A model generated the notes under the pieces. That model saw nothing but the letters and a program-made list of their open reading frames with translations, did not search any database and was not told the DNA's origin. From Flavobacterium hiemivividum (GTDB lineage: Bacteria; Bacteroidota; Bacteroidia; Flavobacteriales; Flavobacteriaceae): a stretch of 64,000 nucleotides of DNA. A program made the translations under genes and the position numbers. Of this stretch, positions 24,722-33,783 are shown one piece after another. Numbering within the stretch: the stretch's first letter is position 1; the number at the start of each line of letters is the position of its first letter. The stretch lies in NCBI RefSeq assembly GCF_004349145.1, contig NZ_SMFO01000014.1:18095-82094 (forward strand), read 5' to 3'.

Positions 24722-27700
24722 ATGAACTTAATAAGATTTGCGCTAAGAAGACCCATATCAGTAATTGTTGCTGTTATTGCAATTGTTTTCTTATCCATTA
24801 CGTCAATAAAAAAAATAAATGTCGATATATTTCCTGAAGTAGAACTTCCTGCAATGTATATTGCGATGCCATACGGCGGACTTTCTCCGGCTTATATGGA
24901 TGGTTTCATGGCCAACGAATTTCAAAAAGTCCTTTTATTTGTCGGCGGAGTAAAAAGTATGGACTTCAAAAGTATTCAAGGATTGACCCTAATGAAACTG
25001 ACTTTTTATCCTGGAACAAACATGGCACAAGCCGCGGGTGAAGTCTCGACCTCTGTTTCCAGAGCAATGGGCTTTCTACCGCTGGGAGCAGTTCCACCAA
25101 TGGTAGTTCGATTCGACGGAAGCTCGCTACCTGTTGGTCAATTGGTTTTCGAAAGTGACCAGCGTTCCATTAACGAAATTCAAACTTTAGTACTTACAAA
25201 AGTACGTCCTATGTTTGTTGCCATTCCGGGGATAACCGCGCCGGCGCCTTTTGGTGGAAACGCACGTTCGATCGTTGTCAATATAGATCCGCAAGCAATG
25301 CAAGCCAACGGTTTGAGTGCCGAAGAAATTACTATTGCCATTACAAAAAATAGTTTACCATCGCCAGCAGGGAACATTCGCATTGGCGATGAAAATTTAA
25401 TGGCTCCTATTAATTCAATGGCAAAGAGTCCAGAAGAATTTCTTAACACCCCCATAAAAACAAATGATTCGCGTACCATTTATGTAAGAGATGTTGCGAA
25501 CGTTCAAGATGGAGCGGACCAAACGGTAGGATATGCTTTAATTAATGGGAAACGTTCAGTCTATCTTCCTATTATAAAAAAAGCAGATGCCTCTACACTT
25601 GATGCTGTTAAAAATTTGAAAGCATCTTTACCTATGTTGCAGGATCAAATTCCTGAAGATGTAAGTATAAAGTATGAATTCGATCAGTCAAAATACATCG
25701 AAACTTCATTATCTAATCTAATTCACGAAGGAATACTAGGTGCTGTCTTTACAGGATTGGTGATTTTTCTATTTTTAGGTGACACTCGAGGTGCAATAAT
25801 TGTGGTGCTAACGATCCCAATCGCTATTTTAAGCGCGGTTGCTGCGCTGTATTTCTTAGGCGAAACAATAAATATAATGACCCTAAGTGGACTAGCCCTT
25901 TCCATCGGAATATTAGTAGATGAGGCCACCGTGACCATTGAAAATATCCATCAACACATGGAAATGGGCAAACCCAAACAGCGGGCGATTAGCGATGCAC
26001 TTATTGAAATTTCGATACCAAAACTCCTAATTTTACTTTGCATTCTAGCCGTGTTAACTCCGGCGTTTATTATGACAGGAATACCAAAAGATATGTTTAT
26101 GCCTTTATCAATGGCAGTAGCTTTTGCCATGGTTGCATCTTTTATCGCCTCTCAAACATTTGTTCCAATTCTGGCAAACTGGATGATGAAAATGAAGAAA
26201 AATGAAGTCGCTAATACTCCTAGAAAACGTGCTTTTTTCGAAAAGTTCCGTGTTAATTATTCGTATCGAATGCGTAAATGGTCCACAAAAGCGATCTCAC
26301 TTTTTCTACTTTATATATTTGTGGCCGTAGGTATAGTAGCACTATTGTTACCCAATGTAGGTACTGATGTTATGCCTCTATCAAATAGTGGTGACTTCCA
26401 ACTTCGCATCCAAGCTCCTACAGGAAGTAGATTGGAAAAAACGGAGCAAATCGTAAAAGAAGTTTTAAAGGAAATTAAAACACTAGTTCCTGAAAATGGC
26501 GTGGTCATATCATCGGCATTTGTTGGGATGCAGCCAGCAACTTCACCTATTAATCCGATTTTTACTTTTACGAACGCTTCTCATGAGGCTATTCTACAAG
26601 TATCAATTGATAAAGAATTATACACTGGATCAATCCAAGATTTAAAGGAACAAATTAGAATAGCGGTAAAGAAAAGCCACCCGCAAGTGGCTCTTAATTT
26701 CGAACCCATGGAACTTACTGAAAAGATTATGGGACAAGGTACCATGACTCCTATTGAAGTAAAAGTGGGCGCCGGACAATTAAAAGCCGCTTTTGCTTTT
26801 GCCTCTAAAATTGAAGCCAATCTAAAAACGATTCCGTACTTGCGCGATGTACGAATTGCCGAGCCTGTGGCTTATCCTACTTTAGAAATCGAAGTAAATC
26901 GAGATCTTGCAGGCCAATTTGGCTTGACCGTTCAAGATATTACTAAGAGCTTGATTGCTGCGACTTCCTCCACTCGTTTTACCGATAAGAATTTATGGAT
27001 CGATCCTAAGTCAGGGCTTGTGTTTCAGGTACAAGTGCAAATTCCTGAAGCAGCTATGTCATCGGAGCAAAAGTTAAAATCTTTACCATTGAAGAAAGGC
27101 AGTACGAGACCTGTTCTGGAAGATGTTGCGACGGTAAGAAGAGTAAGTACTCCTGCACAAGTAAATCGACAAGGTGCCAATCGATACGTAACAATAATTG
27201 CGAATTTGCACGAAAAAGATTTGGGGACTGCCTCAGCTGCTGTAAAAGAGGCAATTAAAGAAGTTGGAGAGCCACCGCGTGGAGTTAAAGTTTGGACCGA
27301 AGGTACCATTCAGCTATTAGATGAAACATTAAGCAATTTAATAGCGGGATTAGGTGTGGCAATTATTGCGATATTTCTAATGTTAGCGGCTTATTATCAG
27401 TCGTACAAAATACCACTAATTATTCTCTCTGTCGTTCCAGCAGTTGTAGCAGGAAGCTTGCTAATTTTATTTTTAACACAAAGCACGCTCAATCTGCAAT
27501 CATATATGGGAATCATTATGTCAATTGGTGTATCTGTATCGAATGCCGTTTTACTGGTCAATCAAGCTGAATTTTATCGAAAAGACTTGTTGCTTAAACC
27601 AGCAAATGCAGCGCGTCTCGCTGCTTCGTCAAGACTTAGACCTATATTAATGACGGCAGCCGCTATGCTTGCAGGAATGTTGCCAATGGCAATTGGATTT

Positions 27701-27880
27701 GGTGATGGTGCAGAACAAGTTGCTCCTTTAGCCCGCGCTGTAATTGGTGGACTAATAGCTTCTACAGCGACAATACTATTATTGGTTCCGCATTTCTTTT
27801 CGTCCATGCTAACCAGAACTGTGATTAAAAATCCTTCCCTCGATCCAGATGATGAAGAGAGTCAATACTTTGTAAAATAA
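24722..27880 (+). CDS. RND-family efflux transporter permease
   Basis: This 1052-residue inner-membrane protein is a full-length RND pump of the AcrB/HAE1 type with 12 membrane spans and two large periplasmic loops. Span 1 starts LIRFALRRPISVIVAVIAIV; the first loop includes KKINVDIFPEVELP. Span 4 carries the acidic proton-relay pair in SIGILVDEATVTIENIHQH, Asp-Glu instead of the Asp-Asp of AcrB. The second half repeats the pattern, ending LARAVIGGLIASTATILLLV. Substrates are unknown. It lies between the TolC-like and adaptor genes (10 and 16 bases away), a clear operon. Confidence 0.93.
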   Translation: MNLIRFALRRPISVIVAVIAIVFLSITSIKKINVDIFPEVELPAMYIAMPYGGLSPAYMDGFMANEFQKVLLFVGGVKSMDFKSIQGLTLMKLTFYPGTNMAQAAGEVSTSVSRAMGFLPLGAVPPMVVRFDGSSLPVGQLVFESDQRSINEIQTLVLTKVRPMFVAIPGITAPAPFGGNARSIVVNIDPQAMQANGLSAEEITIAITKNSLPSPAGNIRIGDENLMAPINSMAKSPEEFLNTPIKTNDSRTIYVRDVANVQDGADQTVGYALINGKRSVYLPIIKKADASTLDAVKNLKASLPMLQDQIPEDVSIKYEFDQSKYIETSLSNLIHEGILGAVFTGLVIFLFLGDTRGAIIVVLTIPIAILSAVAALYFLGETINIMTLSGLALSIGILVDEATVTIENIHQHMEMGKPKQRAISDALIEISIPKLLILLCILAVLTPAFIMTGIPKDMFMPLSMAVAFAMVASFIASQTFVPILANWMMKMKKNEVANTPRKRAFFEKFRVNYSYRMRKWSTKAISLFLLYIFVAVGIVALLLPNVGTDVMPLSNSGDFQLRIQAPTGSRLEKTEQIVKEVLKEIKTLVPENGVVISSAFVGMQPATSPINPIFTFTNASHEAILQVSIDKELYTGSIQDLKEQIRIAVKKSHPQVALNFEPMELTEKIMGQGTMTPIEVKVGAGQLKAAFAFASKIEANLKTIPYLRDVRIAEPVAYPTLEIEVNRDLAGQFGLTVQDITKSLIAATSSTRFTDKNLWIDPKSGLVFQVQVQIPEAAMSSEQKLKSLPLKKGSTRPVLEDVATVRRVSTPAQVNRQGANRYVTIIANLHEKDLGTASAAVKEAIKEVGEPPRGVKVWTEGTIQLLDETLSNLIAGLGVAIIAIFLMLAAYYQSYKIPLIILSVVPAVVAGSLLILFLTQSTLNLQSYMGIIMSIGVSVSNAVLLVNQAEFYRKDLLLKPANAARLAASSRLRPILMTAAAMLAGMLPMAIGFGDGAEQVAPLARAVIGGLIASTATILLLVPHFFSSMLTRTVIKNPSLDPDDEESQYFVK

Positions 27881-27896
27881 CTTCTTAATAAAAAAA

Positions 27897-28994
27897 ATGT
27901 ACGATATAAATAAAAAAATAGAAACTGTCGCGATTGTAACCTTCTCTATACTTGTTTTTGCAGCCTGTTCTGATAAAAAAGAAGAGAACACAAAAAAAGT
28001 TGAAGTACCGATGTTAAAGGCACAAAATCTTAAGACAGCGGTGATCCAACATATAAAACCAGAGTACGAAATATCATTACCGGCAGAATTGCAAGCTTAC
28101 GAAGAAGTGGCGGTTTACGCAAGAGTGAGTGGTTTTGTTCAAAAAATATTTGTTGAACGCGGTCAAAAAGTCAAAAAAGGACAATTATTAGCGGAGCTTG
28201 TGGCTCCAGAAATGAACCAAAAACACATTTCGGACAAGTCATCTGAGCAAAAATCATACAGTGATTACTTGTATGCAAAACAAGCTTATGACCGAATGTT
28301 AGATGCTTCAGAAACGGCTGGAGCTGTTGCGGCAATAGAATTGGAAAGATCAAAAAGCGCAATGCAAAGCGCGCAAGCTTCTTATAAAAGTGCTAGTGCA
28401 GGAACGGCAGGAACAGCGCAACTTCAAAAATATTTACGCATCACTGCCCCTTTTGATGGGATAATTACTTCTAGAAATGTTTCTATTGGAGCTCTAGCTG
28501 GAACAGGTTCAAGTGATCCTTTGTTTATGATTGCACAAGGTAATCGCTTGCGATTAACACTCTCACTTCCTGAAAAACACGCTGCTTCTATAAAGGAAGG
28601 AATGCCTGCCACTTTTTCGATAAGTTCGCAGCCCGGAAAAACTTTCAAAACAACGCTGTCACGTAGTTCAGGTTTTTTGAATAGAGACGATCGCTCTTTA
28701 ACTATAGAATTTGATGTTGATAATGCTTCTGGAGAATTACAAGGTGGCGATTATGCCGAAGTAAACCTTAAATTACAAAGAAAATCACCATCGTATTGGG
28801 TGCCAAATGGAAGTATTCTTAACACTCAGAGAGGAACTTTCGTTCTTACCCTAAGTAATAATGAAATTAAAAAAGTCGTTGTAAAAGAAGGTATTAAATT
28901 AGATACCTTGTCGGAGGTATTTGGAAATTTTTCAAATGAAGATCAAATAATTCTCAAACCTTCAGAAGAAATGAAAGAAGGAATCATTAAATAA
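27897..28994 (+). CDS. RND efflux periplasmic adaptor (lipoprotein)
   Basis: This is a 365-residue membrane fusion protein with a lipobox (VFAAC near residue 24) that anchors it in a membrane. It has the biotinyl-lipoyl-like motif split around a helical hairpin: VYARVSGFVQKIFVERGQKV (about 72-91), then a coiled coil (SEQKSYSDYLYAKQAYDRML), then LRITAPFDGIITSRNVSIGA. Beta-barrel and membrane-proximal domains follow. It should link the RND pump to the TolC-type channel. It is the last gene of the trio, the reverse of the common adaptor-pump-channel order. Confidence 0.9.
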   Translation: MYDINKKIETVAIVTFSILVFAACSDKKEENTKKVEVPMLKAQNLKTAVIQHIKPEYEISLPAELQAYEEVAVYARVSGFVQKIFVERGQKVKKGQLLAELVAPEMNQKHISDKSSEQKSYSDYLYAKQAYDRMLDASETAGAVAAIELERSKSAMQSAQASYKSASAGTAGTAQLQKYLRITAPFDGIITSRNVSIGALAGTGSSDPLFMIAQGNRLRLTLSLPEKHAASIKEGMPATFSISSQPGKTFKTTLSRSSGFLNRDDRSLTIEFDVDNASGELQGGDYAEVNLKLQRKSPSYWVPNGSILNTQRGTFVLTLSNNEIKKVVVKEGIKLDTLSEVFGNFSNEDQIILKPSEEMKEGIIK

Positions 28995-29077
28995 TAATTT
29001 TTTGAAAACCAAGTAACAAGTTGTTATTTGGTTTTCTTAAACAGTATTCTAGAAAATATAATTTAAGATAAATAACA

Positions 29078-29698
29078 ATGAACGAAAACAATAAAAACGA
29101 GAAACAACCTACTAATCTTATAGTTATTAATAAAATAAAGAAACACTTTTCATCAATTTTAATGCTAATTGTCTTTGGACTTCTAATATTCAGTCCAGAT
29201 GCAAAGTCATTTTTAATTAAGCAGTTGCTGTTCACCGGCCTCTTTAACGCTGAAATTTCGGAGGTTAATTCTACAGATAACAGACTCGAAAATCATTTTG
29301 ATTTTAAGGATTACGAAGGTAATATTCGAAGTACAGCTGACTTGAAAGGGAAAGTTGTTTTTATCAACTTTTGGGCATCCTGGTGTCCACCGTGTATTGC
29401 CGAATTCCCTTCTATCGAAAAGTTTCACTCGAAATTTAAAAACGATGGCAACATTGTATTTTTAATGATCAACATGGATGATGATATCGCCACGGGCGAA
29501 AAGTTTTTTGAGAAGAAAAACTACACAATGCCAATAGCGCAAGCGGTATCTCAGGTTCCCGAAGAAATTTATTCTGGCTCATTACCTACTTCAGTTGTAT
29601 TAGATAAAAAAGGAATCGTTAGAATGCGCCATACTGGTTTCGCTGATTATAACAGTGAAAAATTTCACGTTCAGATACAACAGATTTTGGAGGAATAA
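29078..29698 (+). CDS. TlpA-like membrane-anchored thioredoxin
   Basis: This 206-residue protein has a cytoplasmic N-terminus, one membrane span (about 27-45, SILMLIVFGLLIFS) and a periplasmic thioredoxin domain of the TlpA/ResA type: NHFDFKDYEGNIRSTADLKG, the active site FWASWCPPCIAEFPSI (Cys near 101 and 104), and the cis-proline region SLPTSVVLDKKG. It should reduce or isomerise periplasmic disulfides. It lies 83 bases after the efflux adaptor on the same strand and is followed by a strong terminator, so it may be the last gene of that transcript. Confidence 0.88.
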   Translation: MNENNKNEKQPTNLIVINKIKKHFSSILMLIVFGLLIFSPDAKSFLIKQLLFTGLFNAEISEVNSTDNRLENHFDFKDYEGNIRSTADLKGKVVFINFWASWCPPCIAEFPSIEKFHSKFKNDGNIVFLMINMDDDIATGEKFFEKKNYTMPIAQAVSQVPEEIYSGSLPTSVVLDKKGIVRMRHTGFADYNSEKFHVQIQQILEE

Positions 29699-29742
29699 AT
29701 TTAGCATAATCGAAATGTTATTTATCCATGGCACAGAAATAA

Positions 29743-29764
29743 AAAAGCGCCATAAGGCGCTTTT
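29743..29764. terminator. Bidirectional terminator
   Basis: AAAAGCGCC (29743-29751) and GGCGCTTTT (29756-29764) form a perfect 9-bp stem around a 4-base loop, between the convergent TlpA-like and DUF2853 genes. Confidence 0.85.
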
Positions 29765-29782
29765 ACTATTTAAAATATACTG

Positions 29783-30124
29783 TTAATTGTAGATACTTTC
29801 TTTTTTAAAGTGAACTGTTAATAAGTAATAAACGACAGCTCTATATTTATTTGCATTAGAACGCCCGTATTTTTCCATTACTGCGTCAATTCCAGCATCT
29901 AAATTTGCTCCATCTGCTAAACCTAATTTTTTGATTAGAAAATTATTTTTAACCGTATCTAATTCTGCTTGCTGACTTCCGGCTACCGTTGCAGCATCTG
30001 AATTATATATTGACGGACCGCAACCAATGGTAACTTTTTTCAATAAATCCATACTTGGATTTACACCACATTTATCTTTTAAATCTGCAGCATACTTTTC
30101 AATTAATTCGTCTCTTTTGCTCAT
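29783..30124 (-). CDS. DUF2853 family protein
   Basis: This is a 113-residue soluble protein, mostly helical, starting MSKRDELIEKYAADLKDKCG and containing GCGPSIYNSDAATVAGSQQ and the C-terminal NKYRAVVYYLLTVHFKKES. This is the DUF2853 family of unknown function. It follows menD on the same strand, the usual flavobacterial arrangement, and ends at a bidirectional terminator. Confidence 0.85.
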   Translation of the reverse strand: MSKRDELIEKYAADLKDKCGVNPSMDLLKKVTIGCGPSIYNSDAATVAGSQQAELDTVKNNFLIKKLGLADGANLDAGIDAVMEKYGRSNANKYRAVVYYLLTVHFKKESIYN

Positions 30125-30253
30125 AAATAAAAATTTAACATTTTGGTTAATAGCTTATTACAATCTCAAATTTAAACATTAATTCGAAACACCCCTAATT
30201 TTTAAGTAAAAACTACAAAAGTAGAGCGCTATTTAATCCCTTTTTGAACAAAG

Positions 30254-31915
30254 TCAGAGCAACTCCTTAAAATACTGTAGTAGCACAGAATCGTTTTTAA
30301 GCGTTGGTGTAAAAATTTCTAGTATTCCCGGTTTTTCATTTTGACTGTATAAATTTGCTAACCCTTTTTCTAAACTTAGTTCATCACTTGCAATGGCATA
30401 GTCAAATCCATACATGCTAGCTAAATGTTCTGCAGTTAAACAGTGGGAAGTTTCAAAGAAAGTATTGAAAACAGCCGTTTCTTTATGGCCAGGTAAAATT
30501 CTAAAAATTCCACCACCGCCATTGTTTATCAAAATTATTTTAAAATTTTTCGGAATATAATTGTTCCATAACGCATTGCTATCGTATAAAAAACTAATAT
30601 CTCCGGTGATAAATACCGTTTGTTTTTCATTGGCTACAGCCGCACCTATAGCGGTTGAAGTACTACCATCGATCCCGCTAGTCCCTCGATTGCAATAAAC
30701 TTCTATTGAAGGATGTATATCAATAAGCTGTGCATAGCGAATAGCCGAGCTATTACTGATTTGCAACTGAGAGTTTAATGGCAAACTCGGAATCACTTTT
30801 TCGAATACTTTAAAGTCTGAAAACGGAATCTTATCCAAGTAGATTTTACTTTTTAGCTTTCTGACTTTATTAATATTATCCAGTTTTTTGAAATAATCAC
30901 TTTGCACTGATTTTGTGAGTGGTAAGAAAGCATCGAAGAACACATTTGGCTCTACCTCAAAATGTTTTGTCAATGCATCGAATGTATCGTAGGCACGCAA
31001 AGAATCGATATGCCAATGGTGGTTTGGTTTGTATTTTCGTAAAAAAGCTTTGATTCGTTTCGAAACAATCATTCCTCCAAAAGTGACTAAAATTTCAGGT
31101 TGGAAATCCTCAAAATCTTCGTTATTGAAAGGCGTAATTAAAGTATCAATGGTGTTGATAAATGTGGGATGATGTAAGTTTGAAGTCGTTTCAGTCAATA
31201 CCACCACCGATTCATCAGAAGCTAAAGATTCAATACTATTTTCACTAATTACATCGGGGTCATTCACGCCTACTAACACCATTTTTTTTGTGGCTTTATT
31301 CCAAATATTCGCAAACTCAACTACCTCATCGTTGGAAAATGACTTCGTATCATTCGCGGAAGCGGTAATAACAACATTCACCGAAAGATCAGTGGTCGTT
31401 TCATACAAAGGCTCTTCGAAAGGCGCATTAATATGTACGGGCCCTTTTTGAGCAATTGCAACAGCAATCGCTTCATTAATTTTAGTATCGTTTTCGAGGG
31501 AAACTATTTCATTCAAATTGGCATTGTATAAAGAATGATTTGCAAATACATTCTCTTGACGGATGGTTTGTCCATCCCCAATATCGATTTTACTTTGGGG
31601 TCTATCTGCCGAAATCACGATTAATGGAATCTGACTGTAGAACGCTTCGGCTACTGCGGGATAATAATTCAATAAAGCAGAACCGGATGTACATACTAAC
31701 GCGACAGGCTGCTTTGTTTGTTGTGCGATTCCCAAACCAAAAAAAGCGGCTGCACGTTCATCGGCAATACTATAGCATTTAAAGTCGGGATTACTTACAA
31801 AACCTATGGTTAAAGGTGCATTTCTGGATCCAGGTGAAATTATTATATTGGTAATTCCTTTGGCAAGGCAAATTTCAATTATGCTTTGCGCTAAAGGTAT
31901 TTTAGGGTAAATCAT
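30254..31915 (-). CDS. menD: SEPHCHC synthase
   Basis: This thiamine-diphosphate enzyme adds a succinyl semialdehyde unit from 2-oxoglutarate to isochorismate in menaquinone synthesis. The 553-residue protein has the MenD N-terminus (LAQSIIEICLAKGITNIIIS followed by PGSRNAPLTIGF), IDERAAAFFGLG-like segment IADERAAAFFGLGIAQQT with the cofactor-activating glutamate, SADRPQSKIDIGDGQT, and the ThDP-binding GDISFLYDSNALWNN plus INNGGGGIFRILPG. It is separated from menB by about 11 kb here and has its own TATCTTTG box. DUF2853 follows it. Confidence 0.93.
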   Translation of the reverse strand: MIYPKIPLAQSIIEICLAKGITNIIISPGSRNAPLTIGFVSNPDFKCYSIADERAAAFFGLGIAQQTKQPVALVCTSGSALLNYYPAVAEAFYSQIPLIVISADRPQSKIDIGDGQTIRQENVFANHSLYNANLNEIVSLENDTKINEAIAVAIAQKGPVHINAPFEEPLYETTTDLSVNVVITASANDTKSFSNDEVVEFANIWNKATKKMVLVGVNDPDVISENSIESLASDESVVVLTETTSNLHHPTFINTIDTLITPFNNEDFEDFQPEILVTFGGMIVSKRIKAFLRKYKPNHHWHIDSLRAYDTFDALTKHFEVEPNVFFDAFLPLTKSVQSDYFKKLDNINKVRKLKSKIYLDKIPFSDFKVFEKVIPSLPLNSQLQISNSSAIRYAQLIDIHPSIEVYCNRGTSGIDGSTSTAIGAAVANEKQTVFITGDISFLYDSNALWNNYIPKNFKIILINNGGGGIFRILPGHKETAVFNTFFETSHCLTAEHLASMYGFDYAIASDELSLEKGLANLYSQNEKPGILEIFTPTLKNDSVLLQYFKELL

Positions 31916-31934
31916 TGTCTATTTTTCTGAGTAA

Positions 31935-31942
31935 CAAAGATA
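31935..31942 (-). promoter_or_regulatory. Putative -7 box for menD (TATCTTTG)
   Basis: On the - strand TATCTTTG matches TAnnTTTG 19 bases before the menD start. A canonical -33 is not evident. Confidence 0.45.
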
Positions 31943-32014
31943 CAAAGTTGTAAGGGTTTTTATCTAATCTAAAAATAGTTTTATTAAATTTGGAATCAAA
32001 ATTCACTAATCAAA

Positions 32015-32512
32015 ATGGAAATAAAAATTAGATCGTATCATACTGAAGATACTCAAGCAATTTTAGACATCATCAACTACAATATTTTACATTCAACGGC
32101 CTTGTATGATTATAATGTAAGAAGCTACGAACAGCAAAAGGCCATCTTAGATGACAAAATCAACAAAGGATTCCCAGTAATTGTGGCTGAATTAATTGGT
32201 GTTGTTGTAGGCTTTGGTATGTACAGTGAATTCCGATTTAGAGAAGCGTATAAATATACCGTAGAACATTCTGTTTATGTGAGTAATGATTATCACGGCA
32301 AAGGAATTGGAAAACTATTACTCCAGGAATTAATTATTTTAGCAAAAAAACAAGGTTTGCATACAATGATAGGGGTTATCGACGCTGAAAATCAAAGTAG
32401 TGTAGTGTTTCATGAAAAATTTGGATTTAAAACGGTAGGAACCATAAAAGAGTCCGCTTTCAAATTTGATCGCTGGTTGCATTCAGTTTTTATGCAGTTG
32501 ATTTTGAAGTAA
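32015..32512 (+). CDS. GNAT N-acetyltransferase (phosphinothricin acetyltransferase-like)
   Basis: This 165-residue cytosolic enzyme has the GNAT fold: IRSYHTEDTQAILDIINYNI at the start, FRFREAYKYTVEHSVYVSN leading into the acetyl-CoA loop YHGKGIGKLLLQ (about 91-102), and IGVIDAENQSSVVFHEKFGF near the end. The EFRFREAY/VEHSVYV pattern is typical of the phosphinothricin/methionine-sulfone acetyltransferase group. Its true substrate may be an amino acid derivative or unknown amine. It faces menD and precedes a small membrane protein gene by 15 bases. Confidence 0.88.
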   Translation: MEIKIRSYHTEDTQAILDIINYNILHSTALYDYNVRSYEQQKAILDDKINKGFPVIVAELIGVVVGFGMYSEFRFREAYKYTVEHSVYVSNDYHGKGIGKLLLQELIILAKKQGLHTMIGVIDAENQSSVVFHEKFGFKTVGTIKESAFKFDRWLHSVFMQLILK

Positions 32513-32527
32513 CATTAAAACACCATT

Positions 32528-32992
32528 ATGAACAAAGCAAAAGTTACAATTATTAAAATGGAGACTATATCGGTATTAGCTGCAATTGCATCTTGGTTTA
32601 TATCGATGCTGCTGTTTGCACTAATTTTTAATGTTAGTAATCACCTTTTTTTATACCTATCTTTTTTAGTACTGAATTTTGTTTCGTTTTATGGTGCATT
32701 AAAATATTTTACAGGGACGTTTGAAATCACCTTTAATGAAGAAGAAAACACAGCGACTGTGCGCTGGGAGAAAAAAGTTATTCTCTCGAACATTAAAGAA
32801 CAAACAATAGACCTAAATTTAGCAACTAAGCATAAAGTATGGTCTGGACGGGCTAACGATCGTGTGAAATTATATTTGAATGATGGTTCTACCGTAACAT
32901 GGGACATCAGTAGCTTCCTAAATGCCCGAAAAAACGGAACAGCGCAAGATGCTTTAATTAAACTTTTGAAAAAATATACCGCTAAAATTTAA
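32528..32992 (+). CDS. Two-span membrane protein of unknown function
   Basis: This 154-residue protein has two membrane spans near the start (AAIASWFISMLLFALIFNV, then FLYLSFLVLNFVSFYGALKY) and a soluble C-terminal part of beta type (FEITFNEEENTATVRWEKKV, DRVKLYLNDGSTVTWDISSF) with a final helix. The layout of two spans followed by a small beta domain resembles small bacterial-PH-like membrane proteins, but I cannot assign a family. It follows the GNAT gene by 15 bases and has its own terminator. Confidence 0.6.
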   Translation: MNKAKVTIIKMETISVLAAIASWFISMLLFALIFNVSNHLFLYLSFLVLNFVSFYGALKYFTGTFEITFNEEENTATVRWEKKVILSNIKEQTIDLNLATKHKVWSGRANDRVKLYLNDGSTVTWDISSFLNARKNGTAQDALIKLLKKYTAKI

Positions 32993-32998
32993 AAAATA

Positions 32999-33021
32999 AA
33001 AGAGCCATTATAAGGCTCTTT
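32999..33021. terminator. Bidirectional terminator
   Basis: AAAGAGCC (32999-33006) pairs with GGCTCTTT (33014-33021), between a + strand gene and the convergent peroxidase gene. Confidence 0.8.
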
Positions 33022-33034
33022 AGCTTTCTATCTA

Positions 33035-33622
33035 TTACGCTTTAATCCAATCAATAACTGAAGCATCAGTAGGCAATGTTTTTGGTGCGATCACTTTATC
33101 TAACTCCCCATTTTCATTGATTAGGTATTTTTGAAAATTCCACGCTACTTCCGAATCTTGCAATCCATTTTTTGACTTTTGGGTCAGGAATTGATATAAC
33201 GCACACATATCGTCTCCTTTTACCGATACTTTATCCATCATTGGGAAAGAAACACCATAATTTTGCTGGCAAAAAGTAGCGATTTCTTCGTTTGTCCCCG
33301 GTTCTTGCGATGCAAAATTGTTTGCTGGAAAGCCTACAATCACAAAACCTTTAACTTGATATTCTTTATAAATTGCTTCCAAATCTTTGTACTGTGGTGT
33401 CAATCCACATTTGGATGCAGTATTCACAATCATGATCTTTTTACCTTTTAAGCTAGCGAAATCAAATTCATTTCCTGATAGATCTTCGACCTTAAATTGA
33501 TAAATTTTTTGTTTTGACATAGGGTTTTCACTTATAATTTTGTTTGCTTTTTTACTTTGAGCTTGACTCAGATTTCCACAAAGCAATAGCGATGCGCAAG
33601 CCAATACTATTATTTTTTTCAT
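33035..33622 (-). CDS. Exported glutathione peroxidase-like protein
   Basis: The ATG at 33622 gives a clean signal peptide (MKKIIVLACASLLLCGNLSQ then AQ); the frame is open 33 bases further up. The GPx domain has the peroxidatic Cys in IVNTASKCGLTPQY, then FVIVGFPANNFASQEPG (Gln-containing) and EVAWNFQKYLIN with the Trp-Asn of the active site. It uses cysteine rather than selenocysteine, and members of this type usually take electrons from thioredoxin rather than glutathione. Export suggests detoxification of peroxides in the periplasm. Confidence 0.88.
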   Translation of the reverse strand: MKKIIVLACASLLLCGNLSQAQSKKANKIISENPMSKQKIYQFKVEDLSGNEFDFASLKGKKIMIVNTASKCGLTPQYKDLEAIYKEYQVKGFVIVGFPANNFASQEPGTNEEIATFCQQNYGVSFPMMDKVSVKGDDMCALYQFLTQKSKNGLQDSEVAWNFQKYLINENGELDKVIAPKTLPTDASVIDWIKA

Positions 33623-33708
33623 TTTTATATTTTTTATAAAATTACGTAAACTCACAATTATAGCAGTCCATTCTCTACAATTATTTTAGTTGAACAAATG
33701 TTAAAACA

Positions 33709-33758
33709 AAAAGCCTACCAGAAAATAGAATATGAAATACTATTTCAGGCAGGCCTTT
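33709..33758 (-). terminator. Terminator of the TonB-dependent receptor gene
   Basis: An imperfect inverted repeat, AAGCCTACCAGAAAATAG (33711-33728) against CTATTTCAGGCAGGCCTT, lies 25-75 bases after the stop codon of the - strand receptor gene, with an A-run outside that gives U-rich RNA on the - strand. Confidence 0.6.
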
Positions 33759-33783
33759 CTAACAAAACAAACAAATTTTTAAA

